Below the pieces are notes generated by a model that saw only the letters and a program-made list of their open reading frames with translations, had not been told where the DNA came from and made no database searches. Below are positions 8,438-17,356 of a stretch of 64,000 bases of DNA, piece by piece. Within the stretch, counting starts at the first letter, position 1; the number at the start of each line of letters is the position of its first letter. Source of the DNA: Haloechinothrix aidingensis. GTDB taxonomy: Bacteria > Actinomycetota > Actinomycetes > Mycobacteriales > Pseudonocardiaceae. The DNA lies in the NCBI RefSeq assembly GCF_013450155.1, contig NZ_JACCKD010000001.1, positions 62,001-126,000 on the forward strand, in the 5' to 3' direction. The translations under genes were made by a program, and so were the position numbers.

Positions 8438-11212
8438 GTGAGCGACGAACGCAGACCAGGACGACACTCCTTCGGCGGAGGAAACCAGCCGCAGTGGCCG
8501 TCCGGCGAGGAGCCGCGCTGGCCTACCGGCGAGGAGACCCAGTGGGAACGCCCACCGGCGGGTCCGGCCCGTCCCGAGGGACCCCAGTGGCCCGGCGGTC
8601 AACACGGCAACCCACCCGGCGGGCAGCAGCCCGGTCGGCAGCCCGGGGCGGACGGCCCCGCGGGGGGTCGGCACAGCTTCAGTGAGCCCGGAGGCCCTCC
8701 ACAGCAGGGTGGCGGTGGCGCACCCGGCCGTCCGCAGGGCTCGTTCGACGACGACTACGTCACGGAAATGCTCCCGCCGATCGACAGGGACGACTACCAG
8801 CCGTTCCCCGGCGCCGAGCCCCAGCTGCTCACCCACCGCGAGGACGGTACGGCCGCACCTACCGACCCCGCTGCCGAGCAACGCATCAACGCCTACCTCT
8901 CCGGCACGGCGATCACCGGCGCGGCGGGCTCCGGTGCCACGGCCGCGCATGCCGAGCCGGGAGCCGAGCCCGGCGGTGGTGGCGGCGGCGACCGCACGAA
9001 GCCCCGCCGCAGGCGCGGTGTGTGGCTGCGGCGTGCCATCTATGCCTTCGTCGCACTGTTCGTGGTGCTGCCGATGGCCGCGTTCGGCATCGCCTACCTG
9101 GTCGTGGACGTGCCGACCCCGCACGAGGTGGCCGAGGCGCAGGGCGGCGTCGTGCCCTACTTCTACTCCGACGGTGAGGAGATGGGGCGGGACGCCCCGG
9201 ACGGCAACCGGGTGATCCTCAGCGCCAGCGAGATCCCGGACGAGATGAAACACGCGGCGTACGCGGCCGAGGACGCGACGTTCGAGACCAACAGGGGCTT
9301 CGACCTCACGGCTATCGCGCGCGCCGCCTACCTCCAGCTCACCGGCGGGTCCGGCGGCGGATCCACCATCACCCAGCAGTACATCAAGGTCGCGACCGAC
9401 TCCGACGAGCACACGCTGCAGCGCAAGGCAACGGAGATCGTCCGCGCCTTCAAGATGAACAACCAGCAGACCAAGAGCGAGATCATCACCGCGTACCTGA
9501 ACACGATCTACCTCGGTCGCGGGGCCTACGGTGTGCAGGCGGCCTCCCAGGCCTACTACGGCAAGGACGTCGAGGATCTGGACAAGCACGAGGCGGCGTT
9601 CATCGCCGGGATCATCCAGGCGCCGAGCAGGTCGGACAACCGCGACTACGCCGAGCGGCGCTGGAATTACGTGATGGACCAGATGGTCGCCAACGACTGG
9701 ATGTCCGACGCCGAGCGGTCCCGGTCCGGGTTCCCCGAGCCGCTTCCCCACGAGGCCACCCAGATGACCACGATGGGCGGGCCGAAGCACTACATCAAGG
9801 AACGGATCAACGAGGAGCTCGAGGAGATCGGCTACTCGGAGTCCGAGGTCCGGGCGAACGGGTACCAGGTTCACACCACGATCGAGCAGCGCGCCCAGGA
9901 CGCCGCCCAGGAGTCCGTACGCGAAGTCATGGACGGCCAGCCGGAGAACCTGCGGGACGCGCTCGTCGCCGTGGACCCCAACTCGGGGGCGGTCCGCGCC
10001 TACTACGGCGGTGAGGTCTCCGAGAAGAACCAGCGCGACTGGGCGAATACCGCGCGCAACCCCGGCTCGACCATGAAGGCGTTCGACTTCGTCGCGCTGC
10101 TCCAGCAGGGCAAGGGACCGGGGGAGACGTACGACGGATCCTCGCCTCGCACGTTCGGTGCGGGCGACGAACCGGTGACCATCAACAACGTCAACGGCGA
10201 GTCGTGCGGCAACTGCACGGTGGCCGAGGCGATGAAGCGCTCCCTGAACACCGTCTTCTACGACATGGTGGTCAACGACACCGGCCCGGCAGCGGTGGCC
10301 GAGGCGGCGCGCTCGGCCGGGATGAGCGAACGCTCCGAGCTCAGCACCGCCGACGCGGGTATCGCGATCGGCGGCGGCGCCACCACCGTCACCCCGCGCG
10401 ACATGGCATCCGCCTTCGCCACCTTCGCCGCGGACGGAATTCAGCGGGACTCGCACCTGATCTCGAAGCTGACCACCGACGACGGGGAGACCATCTACCA
10501 GCACCGCCCGGAGGGCGAGCCGGCCTTCGCCAGCGACGAGGAGGAGAGCGAGCAGATCGCCGGTAACGTGACCCAGACTCTCGAGCCGGTCCTGCCCTAC
10601 TCCAACCTGTCCTGCGCGGGCGGGCGGCCCTGCGCGGGCAAGACGGGAACCCACCAGTCCCACGTGGACGGGGAGAACTCGCAGGCCTGGATGGTCGGCT
10701 ACACGCCGTCGATCTCCACCGCGGTGTGGGTCGGTGACTCAGGCTCGGACCCCATCCGCGACGCGAACGACGCCAAGATCTACGGCTCGGGCCTGCCGGG
10801 GCAGATCTGGAAGACGTTCACCGACACCTACCTGGAGGGTACCCCGCACGAGGACTTCACCGAGGTGAAGACGATCGGTAAGCCCTCGGAGCCACCCGAA
10901 CCGACCGAACGGGAGCGGGGTGGCGGCCCGGACGACGCGCCCCCGCCCCGGGACGAGAACGGCCGCGAGGACGAGGGCCGCGAGGACGGCGGCAACGGCA
11001 ACGGTGGCGACGGCGGCCAGGACGACGGTGATGGCGGCAACGGTGGCGACGGGGGCCAGGACGACGGCACCGGCGGCGAGGACGGCGGCGACGGCGGCCA
11101 GGACGACGGCACCGGCGACGACGGGGGCGACGGGGGCGACGACGGTCCCGGGAACGGCCCCGGCGGCCAGGACGGCGGTGACGAGGACGGCGGCAACGGC
11201 TTCATGCCGTAG
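8438..11212 (+). CDS. ponA1: Bifunctional class A penicillin-binding protein
   Basis: This enzyme polymerises lipid II into glycan strands and cross-links the peptides outside the membrane. The order is: a long cytoplasmic tail rich in Gly, Pro and Gln (residues 1-190, with repeated QWPSGEE / RWPTGEE units), one membrane span at about 195-217, a glycosyltransferase domain with catalytic Glu at about 278 (AEDATFE) and QQYIK / TAYLNTIYLGRGAYG, then a transpeptidase domain with STMK (Ser544), SLN (602) and KTGT (735). A tail of about 80 residues consists almost only of Gly, Asp, Asn and Gln. Mycobacterial PonA1 has a Pro-rich tail instead. The GTG start follows GAGG. The gene is in the conserved DUF5318-ponA1-GT87 order. 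Confidence 0.96.
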   Translation: MSDERRPGRHSFGGGNQPQWPSGEEPRWPTGEETQWERPPAGPARPEGPQWPGGQHGNPPGGQQPGRQPGADGPAGGRHSFSEPGGPPQQGGGGAPGRPQGSFDDDYVTEMLPPIDRDDYQPFPGAEPQLLTHREDGTAAPTDPAAEQRINAYLSGTAITGAAGSGATAAHAEPGAEPGGGGGGDRTKPRRRRGVWLRRAIYAFVALFVVLPMAAFGIAYLVVDVPTPHEVAEAQGGVVPYFYSDGEEMGRDAPDGNRVILSASEIPDEMKHAAYAAEDATFETNRGFDLTAIARAAYLQLTGGSGGGSTITQQYIKVATDSDEHTLQRKATEIVRAFKMNNQQTKSEIITAYLNTIYLGRGAYGVQAASQAYYGKDVEDLDKHEAAFIAGIIQAPSRSDNRDYAERRWNYVMDQMVANDWMSDAERSRSGFPEPLPHEATQMTTMGGPKHYIKERINEELEEIGYSESEVRANGYQVHTTIEQRAQDAAQESVREVMDGQPENLRDALVAVDPNSGAVRAYYGGEVSEKNQRDWANTARNPGSTMKAFDFVALLQQGKGPGETYDGSSPRTFGAGDEPVTINNVNGESCGNCTVAEAMKRSLNTVFYDMVVNDTGPAAVAEAARSAGMSERSELSTADAGIAIGGGATTVTPRDMASAFATFAADGIQRDSHLISKLTTDDGETIYQHRPEGEPAFASDEEESEQIAGNVTQTLEPVLPYSNLSCAGGRPCAGKTGTHQSHVDGENSQAWMVGYTPSISTAVWVGDSGSDPIRDANDAKIYGSGLPGQIWKTFTDTYLEGTPHEDFTEVKTIGKPSEPPEPTERERGGGPDDAPPPRDENGREDEGREDGGNGNGGDGGQDDGDGGNGGDGGQDDGTGGEDGGDGGQDDGTGDDGGDGGDDGPGNGPGGQDGGDEDGGNGFMP
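10985..11205 (+). repeat. Gly/Asp repeat tract at the end of ponA1
   Basis: In-frame tandem imperfect repeats encode units like GGDGGQDDG and GGNGGDGGQDDG. They are built of a GGC-GGC/GAC pattern of about 27-36 nt and fill the last 75 codons of ponA1. Such tracts often vary in copy number between strains. Confidence 0.75.
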
Positions 11213-11228
11213 CCGCTGACCGGGGGAT

Positions 11229-11278
11229 CCGTGGTAACTCCACGGCGCGGGCGCACCGTGGACCGTTCGGCCTAATAC
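11229..11278 (+). promoter_or_regulatory. Hairpin and -10 element before the GT87 gene
   Basis: A perfect six-bp dyad CCGTGG-TAACT-CCACGG lies at 11229-11245. A good -10 hexamer TAATAC lies at 11273-11278, only 10 nt before the GTG start of the next gene, so the transcript would have almost no leader. No convincing -35 is visible. Confidence 0.45.
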
Positions 11279-11288
11279 CATCCGACTC

Positions 11289-12926
11289 GTGCCCAGCGAT
11301 CCGCGCAGTGAGTCCCCCGGCGAGTTCCCCGGGGAATCCACCGGCGAGTGCCCCAGGGAGTCCCGGCGCAGTGCCCCGCTGCACGCCAGCGCCGAGCACC
11401 ATGAGCGGGTCGTCCCGACCTGGACGGAGCCTCTCGCCGCACAGGCGAGCCACCCGTTCGGCGGCCCCCTCGGTACCCACGCCGCGGTCGGTAGGCACTG
11501 GTTCTGGACCCCGCTGCGGGTAACGCTGCTGCTGGCGATCGCGGCGCTGACGCTGGGCTGGTTCGGCAAGGCCGGGTGCGTCCAGCAGTACGAGACCGGG
11601 GAGGGGACCCTCGCACTCGACTGGCGTTCCGATCGCCAGTACGTGGCCATGTGCTACTCCGATGTCGTCCCATTGTTCGGCGCGCAGCGCCTCGACGATC
11701 CCGGCACGTTCCCCTACCGGGACGGCTGGGTCGATGGCGAGGGAACCGAGCACGAACAGCAGCGGTACATGGAGTACCCGGTGCTCACCGGGCTGTTCCA
11801 GTGGGCCAACGCGCAGATCGCGCACGCCTGGACCGACGGTGCCGATACGGCGCTGCTCCCCACCGCGCTACCCGTGGTGGTGTACTTCAACATCACGGCG
11901 CTGTGGCTGGCCGCCGCCTGGCTGGTGGTGGTCTGGGCGGTGTCGACGACCGCGCGAGGCAGACCGTGGGACGCGGCACTGGTCGCCGTCTCCCCGCTGG
12001 CGATCGTGCACGCGTTCACCAACTGGGACACCCTCGCGGTCGCGTTCGCCGCCGCCGCGATACTCGCCTGGTCCCGGCGCAAGCCCACGCTCGCCGGTGT
12101 GCTGCTCGGGCTCGGCGGGGCGGCCAAGCTCTACCCGCTGTTCCTTCTCGTGCCGCTGCTCCTGCTGTGCCTGCGCGCACGCAAGCTCCGCACCTGGCTG
12201 CGCACAGCGGTGTTCACCGTCCTAGCCTGGACCGCGGTGAACCTGCCCATCGCCCTGCTCTATCCACAGGGCTGGCGGGAGTTCCTCCGGCTCAACTCCG
12301 AGCGCGGGATGGACCCGGACTCCCTCTACAACGTCATCTCGTACTTCAGCGGATGGCCGGGTTTCGACGGCGAACTCGCCCCCGGTGAGACCCCGGTGAT
12401 ACTCAACGCCGTCAGCGCGGGGCTGTTCGTCGCCTGCTGTGCCGGCATCGCGTGGGTCGCGCTGTCGGCCCCGGTACGTCCCCGGCTGGCACAGCTGTGT
12501 TTCCTCCTTGTCGCCGCGTTCCTGATCACCAACAAGGTGTGGAGCCCGCAGTTCTCCCTGTGGCTGGTGCCACTGGCCGTGCTCGCGCTCCCGCACTGGC
12601 GGCTACTGCTCGGCTGGATGGTGCTGGACGCGCTGGTATGGGTCCCCCGCATGTACTACTTCCTGGGGACGGACAACATGGGCCTGCCCGAGGGGTGGTT
12701 CCTCACCGCGGTCGTCCTGCGCGACCTCGCGGTGCTCGGGCTGAGCGCGCTGATCATCTACCAGATCTACCGGCCGAGCACGGATCTCGTGCGGCAGCAC
12801 GGCGCGGACGACCCGGCCGGCGGGGTACTCGACCGTGCCCGCGACTCCGTCACGCTCGGCGCGAAGGCGAAGAAGGCCCGTACCCCAGCCGCGTCCCTGG
12901 TCGCCGAGCACGGAAGCACACGCTGA
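11289..12926 (+). CDS. GT87-type polyprenyl-phosphate sugar transferase (Rv0051-like)
   Basis: This is a polytopic membrane protein of about 545 residues with 10 or more hydrophobic segments, probably a GT-C fold glycosyltransferase using polyprenyl-phosphate mannose or arabinose outside the membrane. The first outer loop contains acidic residues after the first span and the motif [15 protein letters not shown], the next loop [12 protein letters not shown], and later [10 protein letters not shown] and [15 protein letters not shown]. These are typical of the DUF2029/GT87 family. The N-terminal 70 residues are a disordered Pro/Gly/Glu-rich tail with repeated [12 protein letters not shown] units. 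Position after ponA1 is as in mycobacteria (Rv0051). The acceptor is unknown; lipomannan or another envelope glycan is likely. No Shine-Dalgarno site is seen before the GTG. Confidence 0.82.
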   Translation: MPSDPRSESPGEFPGESTGECPRESRRSAPLHASAEHHERVVPTWTEPLAAQASHPFGGPLGTHAAVGRHWFWTPLRVTLLLAIAALTLGWFGKAGCVQQYETGEGTLALDWRSDRQYVAMCYSDVVPLFGAQRLDDPGTFPYRDGWVDGEGTEHEQQRYMEYPVLTGLFQWANAQIAHAWTDGADTALLPTALPVVVYFNITALWLAAAWLVVVWAVSTTARGRPWDAALVAVSPLAIVHAFTNWDTLAVAFAAAAILAWSRRKPTLAGVLLGLGGAAKLYPLFLLVPLLLLCLRARKLRTWLRTAVFTVLAWTAVNLPIALLYPQGWREFLRLNSERGMDPDSLYNVISYFSGWPGFDGELAPGETPVILNAVSAGLFVACCAGIAWVALSAPVRPRLAQLCFLLVAAFLITNKVWSPQFSLWLVPLAVLALPHWRLLLGWMVLDALVWVPRMYYFLGTDNMGLPEGWFLTAVVLRDLAVLGLSALIIYQIYRPSTDLVRQHGADDPAGGVLDRARDSVTLGAKAKKARTPAASLVAEHGSTR

Positions 12927-13019
12927 ACACTGTTTCGCGTCACGAACGTCGCCTAGCATCGTTATCAGGGTAGGAGCACGAAAGCGCGTTACCGGCGAGT
13001 GACGAGTCAGGGGAACGAG

Positions 13020-13967
13020 ATGGGCAAGCTCAAACGGGATGTGGCCAGCTTGGGAGCGGCATCTGTGCTGCTCGCGGGCGTGTCCGCGATAGCGGTCCCC
13101 GGAACAGCGGTGGGGTCCTCGCCGCTCATCGCGGGCAGCTGTGGCGCCACCCTCGAGGGGGAGCCGGGCCAGCCGATCTCGCTGGACCTCGAATCGGCAC
13201 TCGGAATCTCCGGAGCCCCGACGATCTCCCTCGGCACGGCGCAGGAAGGCACCAGCACGTTCGCCGTGCCGGAGTCGGAGCTGCTCGGCTACCTCGGCGA
13301 CCTGTCACTGCTCGGCATCTCGCTCCCGTCCGTGTGCGAGGTCACGGTCACGGCCGTGAACACCGTGAGCGAGCCCGTCCAGGAGGCGACCGAACCCGTC
13401 ACGGAGGCGGTCGAAGATACCACCGAGCAGCTCGGCGATACCGTGGACGACGTCGTCGGCGGCGGAGGAGGCGGGAACGACCCCGCGCCGGCACCCGGAA
13501 CCGGTGGCGGCTCCGACGGGTCCGGCACGGGCGGGAAGTCCGGCGGGTCCGGAGACGCGAAGAACGACCCCGAGCCGAAGCCGAGTATGCGCTCACCGAA
13601 CAGCGCCGCCTACGACAGCCGCACCGTGCCGGGGTGGAGCAACGTTCCCACCAGCATGGCAGGCGGCATGCTGCCGATGGACAGCTTCGCGTCGGTCCCG
13701 TACGCGAACAGCTCGATGGTGACCTCGCCCGGCGTGCGCTACGGCTCGGACGTTCCCGGCTACAGCCCCGAGTTCGGCCTCCTCGGCCAGGGCGAGTCCG
13801 GGGCCGAGCAGCGCGAGCTGACCAACGCGGGGAGTGCGGACGCCCTCCCGAGCCAGGGCAGCGGTACTGTAGGCGCACCGATGCTGATCGCGGTACTCGC
13901 GCTGTCGATGGCCAGCGCCGGACTCGTACGTTCGTGGGTGCTGCGCAAGGCCCTCGCGTCTGCGTGA
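13020..13967 (+). CDS. Exported single-pass membrane protein, first of a tandem pair
   Basis: The function is unknown. The protein of about 315 residues has a signal peptide (residues 1-33, ending before SSPLIAGSCGA), an extracellular N-terminal module with two Cys about 80 residues apart that could form a disulfide, a low-complexity Gly/Ser/Asp stalk (about 145-190), a segment containing YSPEFGLLGQG, and one C-terminal membrane span followed by a short basic tail (LVRSWVLRKALASA). There is no LPXTG sortase motif. The ATG at 13020 has AGGGGAA at good spacing; a GTG at 12999 is less likely. The next gene encodes a paralog with the same layout. Confidence 0.8.
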   Translation: MGKLKRDVASLGAASVLLAGVSAIAVPGTAVGSSPLIAGSCGATLEGEPGQPISLDLESALGISGAPTISLGTAQEGTSTFAVPESELLGYLGDLSLLGISLPSVCEVTVTAVNTVSEPVQEATEPVTEAVEDTTEQLGDTVDDVVGGGGGGNDPAPAPGTGGGSDGSGTGGKSGGSGDAKNDPEPKPSMRSPNSAAYDSRTVPGWSNVPTSMAGGMLPMDSFASVPYANSSMVTSPGVRYGSDVPGYSPEFGLLGQGESGAEQRELTNAGSADALPSQGSGTVGAPMLIAVLALSMASAGLVRSWVLRKALASA

Positions 13968-13974
13968 TACATAT

Positions 13975-14017
13975 CACACACGAACGAGTGGTATCACGAA
14001 CGAGAACACGTTATAAC
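13975..14017 (+). promoter_or_regulatory. Promoter region with direct repeats between the paralogs
   Basis: The sequence ATCACACACGAACGAG is followed by TATCACGAACGAG, giving two direct copies of CACGAACGAG, and then by a -10-like TATAAC at 14012-14017. A related CACGAACG followed by GTTATCA lies before the first paralog (about 12940-12967), so both may be controlled alike. Confidence 0.4.
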
Positions 14018-14058
14018 CAAGGTCAGCTCCTTTAGCCCTATTCACGGAGGACATCACC

Positions 14059-15042
14059 GTGCGGTTTCCCGCCTGTCTCGAGGGCCAGCCTGCCCGCAGA
14101 ACCACCACCGCGCTCGGGCTGGCCGGGTTCCTCACCGGCGCGACCCTGCTGGGCACCACGGGCACCGCGGCGGCCGCGGTCAGTGCCGAGGGCTGCTCCG
14201 CGGAGATCAGCGGCTCGGTTGGTGAGTCGATCGAGCTGAGCTCCGACGCGGTACGGGACAACGTCGTCGAGTCGGTCCGTGACGGGCTGGACGCACCGCT
14301 GCTCGGCATCAAGAGTGAGCGCACACGCATGGAAGAAGCGTTCGATGCCGGCAAGTTCGACCCCATCCCGCTGGGCACCGTGCCCGACAAGGGCAGCTCG
14401 GTGCGCAGTGGCGAGACGATCGCCGAGGCCGTGCTCGACAAGATCGACAGTGTTCCCGACGTCGAGGACATCGCGGAGCGGGAGAAGAACAGGGAGCGGA
14501 TCACCGACAGCGTCTCGAACGCCTGCGCGATAGCCGTGGCGGCCACCGACCACGACTCCGGCAGCGACGGCAACGACGGAGCGCGGTCCGGCGGCGACTC
14601 CCAGGGCGGTTCCGGCAGGCAGCAGGACAACGGCAGCCAGAACGGCTCGGCGCAGAACGGGCAGCGGTCCGAATCCGCCGCGGGCCACGAGCAGGACCTG
14701 CGCGAGCGCTACGAACAGTTCCAGTCCCGCAGCGGCAGTGACGCCCGCGCACCGCGCAGGGACTACGGCGACATCCCGGAGGCGCAGGCGGGTGCCGCGG
14801 AGTACGGCACGGCGCCGAGCGAGCTGTACGGCACCGACGGATCCGCGGGCTCGGCCCCGGAGTTCGGCATGCTCGGTGCCGACGAGCCGGAGGGGGATGC
14901 CGCGCAGCACCCCGGCGAGGCTGAGGCGCTCGCGGCGAGCGAGCAGCAGCCCACCATGCAGCTTCCGGTCCTGCTCGCGGTGATCGCGCTGGCCGGCACC
15001 GGTGCCGCACTGTTCCGCACCTGGGTGTTGCGCCACGTCTGA
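14059..15042 (+). CDS. Exported single-pass membrane protein, second of a tandem pair
   Basis: This is a protein of about 327 residues of unknown function. It has a signal peptide (about 1-40, ending AAAAVSA), then EGCSAEISGSVGESIEL, which aligns with GSCGATLEGEPGQPISL of the neighbour. It continues with a charged region, a Gln/Ser/Asn/Gly-rich linker, SAPEFGMLGADE, and a terminal span ending FRTWVLRHV. The shared Cys motif, the PEFGxLG box and the WVLR membrane end show that the two genes arose by duplication although the middles have diverged. The GTG start has GGAGG 8 nt upstream. It lies just before the S6-SSB-S18-L9 operon but has no link to translation in its sequence; it is more likely an envelope protein. 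Confidence 0.8.
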   Translation: MRFPACLEGQPARRTTTALGLAGFLTGATLLGTTGTAAAAVSAEGCSAEISGSVGESIELSSDAVRDNVVESVRDGLDAPLLGIKSERTRMEEAFDAGKFDPIPLGTVPDKGSSVRSGETIAEAVLDKIDSVPDVEDIAEREKNRERITDSVSNACAIAVAATDHDSGSDGNDGARSGGDSQGGSGRQQDNGSQNGSAQNGQRSESAAGHEQDLRERYEQFQSRSGSDARAPRRDYGDIPEAQAGAAEYGTAPSELYGTDGSAGSAPEFGMLGADEPEGDAAQHPGEAEALAASEQQPTMQLPVLLAVIALAGTGAALFRTWVLRHV

Positions 15043-15106
15043 GACGCCCCTGCGACAGGGTTGCCGCGGGCGACAACTACACTGACCAGTTGGCTAAACC
15101 CTCCTG

Positions 15107-15123
15107 CCACGGAAGGCCCGTGG
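15107..15123 (+). promoter_or_regulatory. Leader hairpin before rpsF
   Basis: A perfect 6-bp stem CCACGG-AAGGC-CCGTGG lies 13 nt before the rpsF Shine-Dalgarno sequence. In other bacteria the S6:S18 complex represses its operon through a CCG-containing leader hairpin at this place. This hairpin is a candidate for that element; the match is only positional and has the CCG bases. Confidence 0.35.
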
Positions 15124-15150
15124 CCGTAAGCCCAGAGGAGGTGAGTGGTT

Positions 15151-15462
15151 GTGTCACGCCATTACGAGGTAATGGTCATTCTCGAGCCGAGCATCGACGA
15201 GCGGAAAGTCGAGTCCACGCTCGAGGAGTTCCTCAAGGTGATCCGCACCGCAGGCGGCAGCGTCGACAACATCGACATCTGGGGCCGCCGCAGGCTCGCC
15301 TATGAGATCAACAAGCACAGCGAAGGTATCTACGCGGTCGTCGACATCACCGCGGAGGCGCAGGCCGTGAAGGAGCTCGAACGGCAACTGTCGCTGCAGG
15401 AGTTCATCCTGCGCACCAAGACGGTGCGGCGCGAGACCGTCCCGCACGCGGCGAAGGCCTGA
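15151..15462 (+). CDS. rpsF: 30S ribosomal protein S6
   Basis: S6 binds S18 and 16S rRNA in the platform of the small subunit. The protein of 103 residues begins [16 protein letters not shown] and has the family features [22 protein letters not shown] and [12 protein letters not shown]. Of two close GTG codons (15145 and 15151), the second has the right distance (9 nt) from AGGAGG at 15136-15141 and is preferred. It heads the conserved rpsF-ssb-rpsR-rplI operon; ssb follows after 11 bp. Confidence 0.97.
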   Translation: MSRHYEVMVILEPSIDERKVESTLEEFLKVIRTAGGSVDNIDIWGRRRLAYEINKHSEGIYAVVDITAEAQAVKELERQLSLQEFILRTKTVRRETVPHAAKA

Positions 15463-15473
15463 GGTGATACGCC

Positions 15474-15971
15474 ATGGCCGGTGACACCATCATCACGGTT
15501 GTCGGCAACCTCACAGCCGATCCCGAGCTCCGCTTCACACCGTCGGGCACCGCGGTCGCGAACTTCACCGTGGCGTCCACGCCGCGGCAGTTCGACCGGC
15601 AGAGCGGTGAGTGGAAGGACGGTGAGGCGCTCTTCCTGCGCTGCAACATCTGGCGCCAGGCCGCCGAGAACGCGGCCGAGTCCCTGGCCAGGGGCATGCG
15701 CGTCGTCGTGCAGGGCAGGCTCAAGCAGCGCTCCTTCGAGACGAAGGAAGGCGAGAAGCGCACCGTCGTCGAGCTCGAAGTCGACGAGGTCGGACCGTCC
15801 CTGCGGTACGCCACCGCGAAGGTGAACAAGGTCAGCCGGGGATCCGGCAGCGGCGGGTTCGGCGGCGCGGGCGGCGGCGCGGGCGCCAGCGAGACCCCAG
15901 CCGACGACCCGTGGAGCTCCGCTCCCGCCGCGAGCGGCGGTGGCGGTTTCTCCGACGAACCACCCTTCTAA
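15474..15971 (+). CDS. ssb: Single-stranded DNA-binding protein
   Basis: SSB coats single-stranded DNA during replication and repair. The OB fold is in residues 1-115 ([23 protein letters not shown], split by eye into the usual strands, with [24 protein letters not shown]). A flexible Gly/Ala-rich linker of about 35 residues leads to the acidic tip SDEPPF, which recruits partner enzymes such as primase and repair proteins. The length of 165 is normal for actinobacteria. It lies between rpsF and rpsR as in most bacteria, but an unusually long, structured gap of 158 bp separates it from rpsR. Confidence 0.97.
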   Translation: MAGDTIITVVGNLTADPELRFTPSGTAVANFTVASTPRQFDRQSGEWKDGEALFLRCNIWRQAAENAAESLARGMRVVVQGRLKQRSFETKEGEKRTVVELEVDEVGPSLRYATAKVNKVSRGSGSGGFGGAGGGAGASETPADDPWSSAPAASGGGGFSDEPPF

Positions 15972-15996
15972 GTAGACGACCACGCTGAGATCAGGA

Positions 15997-16097
15997 GGGC
16001 TACTCCCCGGCGGCGAGGGTCGCCCGGACGGCGGCTCACGACGAACCGTCCCGGCTGTGACGCCGGCGAGCGGCGAGCCACCCACGACGAGTAGCCC
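15997..16097 (+). ncRNA. Candidate structured RNA between ssb and rpsR
   Basis: Within the operon, a perfect 9-bp pair GGGCTACTC (15997-16005) and GAGTAGCCC (16089-16097) closes a 101-nt region. Inside are a hairpin GGCGA-GGG-TCGCC (16012-16024) and other GC-rich dyads. The element ends 32 nt before the rpsR start. It could be a processing site, an attenuator or an S6:S18 control site; no known RNA family was recognised. Confidence 0.4.
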
Positions 16098-16129
16098 GAC
16101 TTGCTGAACAGAGACACAGGAGTACAACC

Positions 16130-16378
16130 GTGGCCAAGCCACCCATTCGCAAGCCGAAGAAGAAGGTCTGCATCTTCTGCGCGGCCGAGAAGCACGGCCG
16201 CTCGGAGCCGATCGACTACAAGGACACGACCCTGCTGCGCAAGTTCATCTCGGATCGCGGCAAGATCCGCGCTCGCCGGGTCACCGGCAACTGCAGCCAG
16301 CACCAGCGCAGGGTCGCCTCGGCGGTGAAGAACTCCCGCGAGATGGCCCTGCTGCCGTACACCTCGACGGCCAAGTAA
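16130..16378 (+). CDS. rpsR: 30S ribosomal protein S18 (zinc-binding form)
   Basis: S18 partners S6 in the small subunit. The 82-residue protein has the Cys residues of the zinc-binding (C+) type, [10 protein letters not shown] near the start and NCSQHQRR near the end. It also has the family core [19 protein letters not shown]. Mycobacteria encode a second, Cys-free copy induced under zinc shortage; none is in this window. RBS and ATG are clear, with ACAGGAG upstream. rplI follows after 11 bp. Confidence 0.97.
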   Translation: MAKPPIRKPKKKVCIFCAAEKHGRSEPIDYKDTTLLRKFISDRGKIRARRVTGNCSQHQRRVASAVKNSREMALLPYTSTAK

Positions 16379-16389
16379 GGAGGCACGTC

Positions 16390-16848
16390 ATGGCCAAGAT
16401 CATTCTGACCACGGACGTGGCCCACCTCGGCGAGCCCGGGGACATCGTCGAGGTCAAGGACGGCTACGCGCGCAACTACCTGTTGCCGCGCGGCTACGCG
16501 ATCCGGTCCACCAAGGGGGCGGAGCGTACCGTCGCCGAGATCCGCCGCGCGCAGGAAGCCCGGCGTATCAGGGACCTGGATCACGCCAAGGAAATCAAGC
16601 AGACCCTCGAGGGCCTCGGCGAGGTCCCGGTGCAGGCGAAGGCGGCGAAGAACTCGAACAAGCTGTTCGGCTCGATCACGCCCGCCGACGTGGCCACCGC
16701 GGTGAAGCAAGCAGGCGGTCCCCAGCTGGACAAGCGAACGATCCAGCTGGACGGGCACATCAAGAGCGTCGGGCCCCACCCGGTCTCGGTCCGGCTGCAT
16801 CCCGACGTGACGGCGTCCTTCCAGGTCGCCATCCACCCAGCGGGGTAA
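16390..16848 (+). CDS. rplI: 50S ribosomal protein L9
   Basis: L9 has an N-terminal 23S rRNA-binding domain (KIILTTDVAHLGEPGDIVEVK, with GYARNYLLPRGYA), a long connecting helix (about residues 42-75) and a C-terminal domain. The length, 152 residues, is normal. TAAGGAGG precedes the ATG. It is the last gene of the S6-SSB-S18-L9 operon and is followed by a strong terminator. Confidence 0.97.
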   Translation: MAKIILTTDVAHLGEPGDIVEVKDGYARNYLLPRGYAIRSTKGAERTVAEIRRAQEARRIRDLDHAKEIKQTLEGLGEVPVQAKAAKNSNKLFGSITPADVATAVKQAGGPQLDKRTIQLDGHIKSVGPHPVSVRLHPDVTASFQVAIHPAG

Positions 16849-16879
16849 CGCCGCGCCCCGGGCGTGTGCACACCAGTGA

Positions 16880-16915
16880 CGGGCGGGTCCTTCCGGCACG
16901 TGAAGGGCCCGCCCG
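16880..16915 (+). terminator. Terminator of the rpsF-ssb-rpsR-rplI operon
   Basis: A 14-bp stem with one G-T pair (16880-16893 with 16902-16915) and an 8-nt loop begins 32 bp after the rplI stop codon. The arms are CGGGCGGGTCCTTC and GAAGGGCCCGCCCG. Confidence 0.85.
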
Positions 16916-17000
16916 CTACTGTGCGCGGTGCCCTCGCGGTCGTATGACGACACGCCCGATGGCGATGTCGCCACGACACGCCGGGCGAATTTCCACGAAG

Positions 17001-17099
17001 TTATCCACAGCATGCCCACAGGGCCTGACCTGGGGTAGCTCTCTAATGGGTCACGTTTATCCCCAGGTTGTACACAGGTATCAACAAGCCTGTGGTTGA
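17001..17099 (+). promoter_or_regulatory. Cluster of DnaA-box-like sequences upstream of dnaB
   Basis: A perfect DnaA box TTATCCACA lies at 17001-17009. Near matches are TTATCCCCA at 17057-17065, TTGTACACA at 17068-17076 (one mismatch from the actinobacterial TTGTCCACA), and a weaker inverted copy at 17091-17099. They fall in the 548-bp gap between rplI and the replicative helicase gene, which is less GC-rich here than its surroundings. They could let DnaA control dnaB or act as a DnaA titration site. It is not oriC, because dnaA and dnaN are not adjacent. From 17100 to 17350 nothing else is evident. Confidence 0.55.
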
Positions 17100-17356
17100 A
17101 CAGGCCCACTACTCCCCAGGCAGTGCACAGCAAGCTCCACAAGCGGCTTTGCACCGGGCCAGCACAACGCCGTAACGTGCTTGCGGAACGACCCGACGAT
17201 CGCCTGGGGATCCCGAGAGTTCTCCGCATCTCGACCGGCAGGACGCCCCGCGACGGGCCCGATCGGCCGGCAGCGGTGAAGGGTCCGGCATACGAACTGG
17301 AGACTGTGGAGTCCGTCGTGTGTCTACGCTGGCCGCGACTCAGGCGAGCTGGAACA

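Noticed and set aside
9260..9300. Asn in place of the usual His in the first glycosyltransferase motif of PonA1
   Set aside because: The catalytic Glu is present and actinobacterial class A enzymes vary at this place, so inactivity cannot be claimed.
8300..10663. Long minus-strand frame opposite ponA1
   Set aside because: It is open only because of high GC third positions in ponA1; PonA1 has all catalytic motifs.
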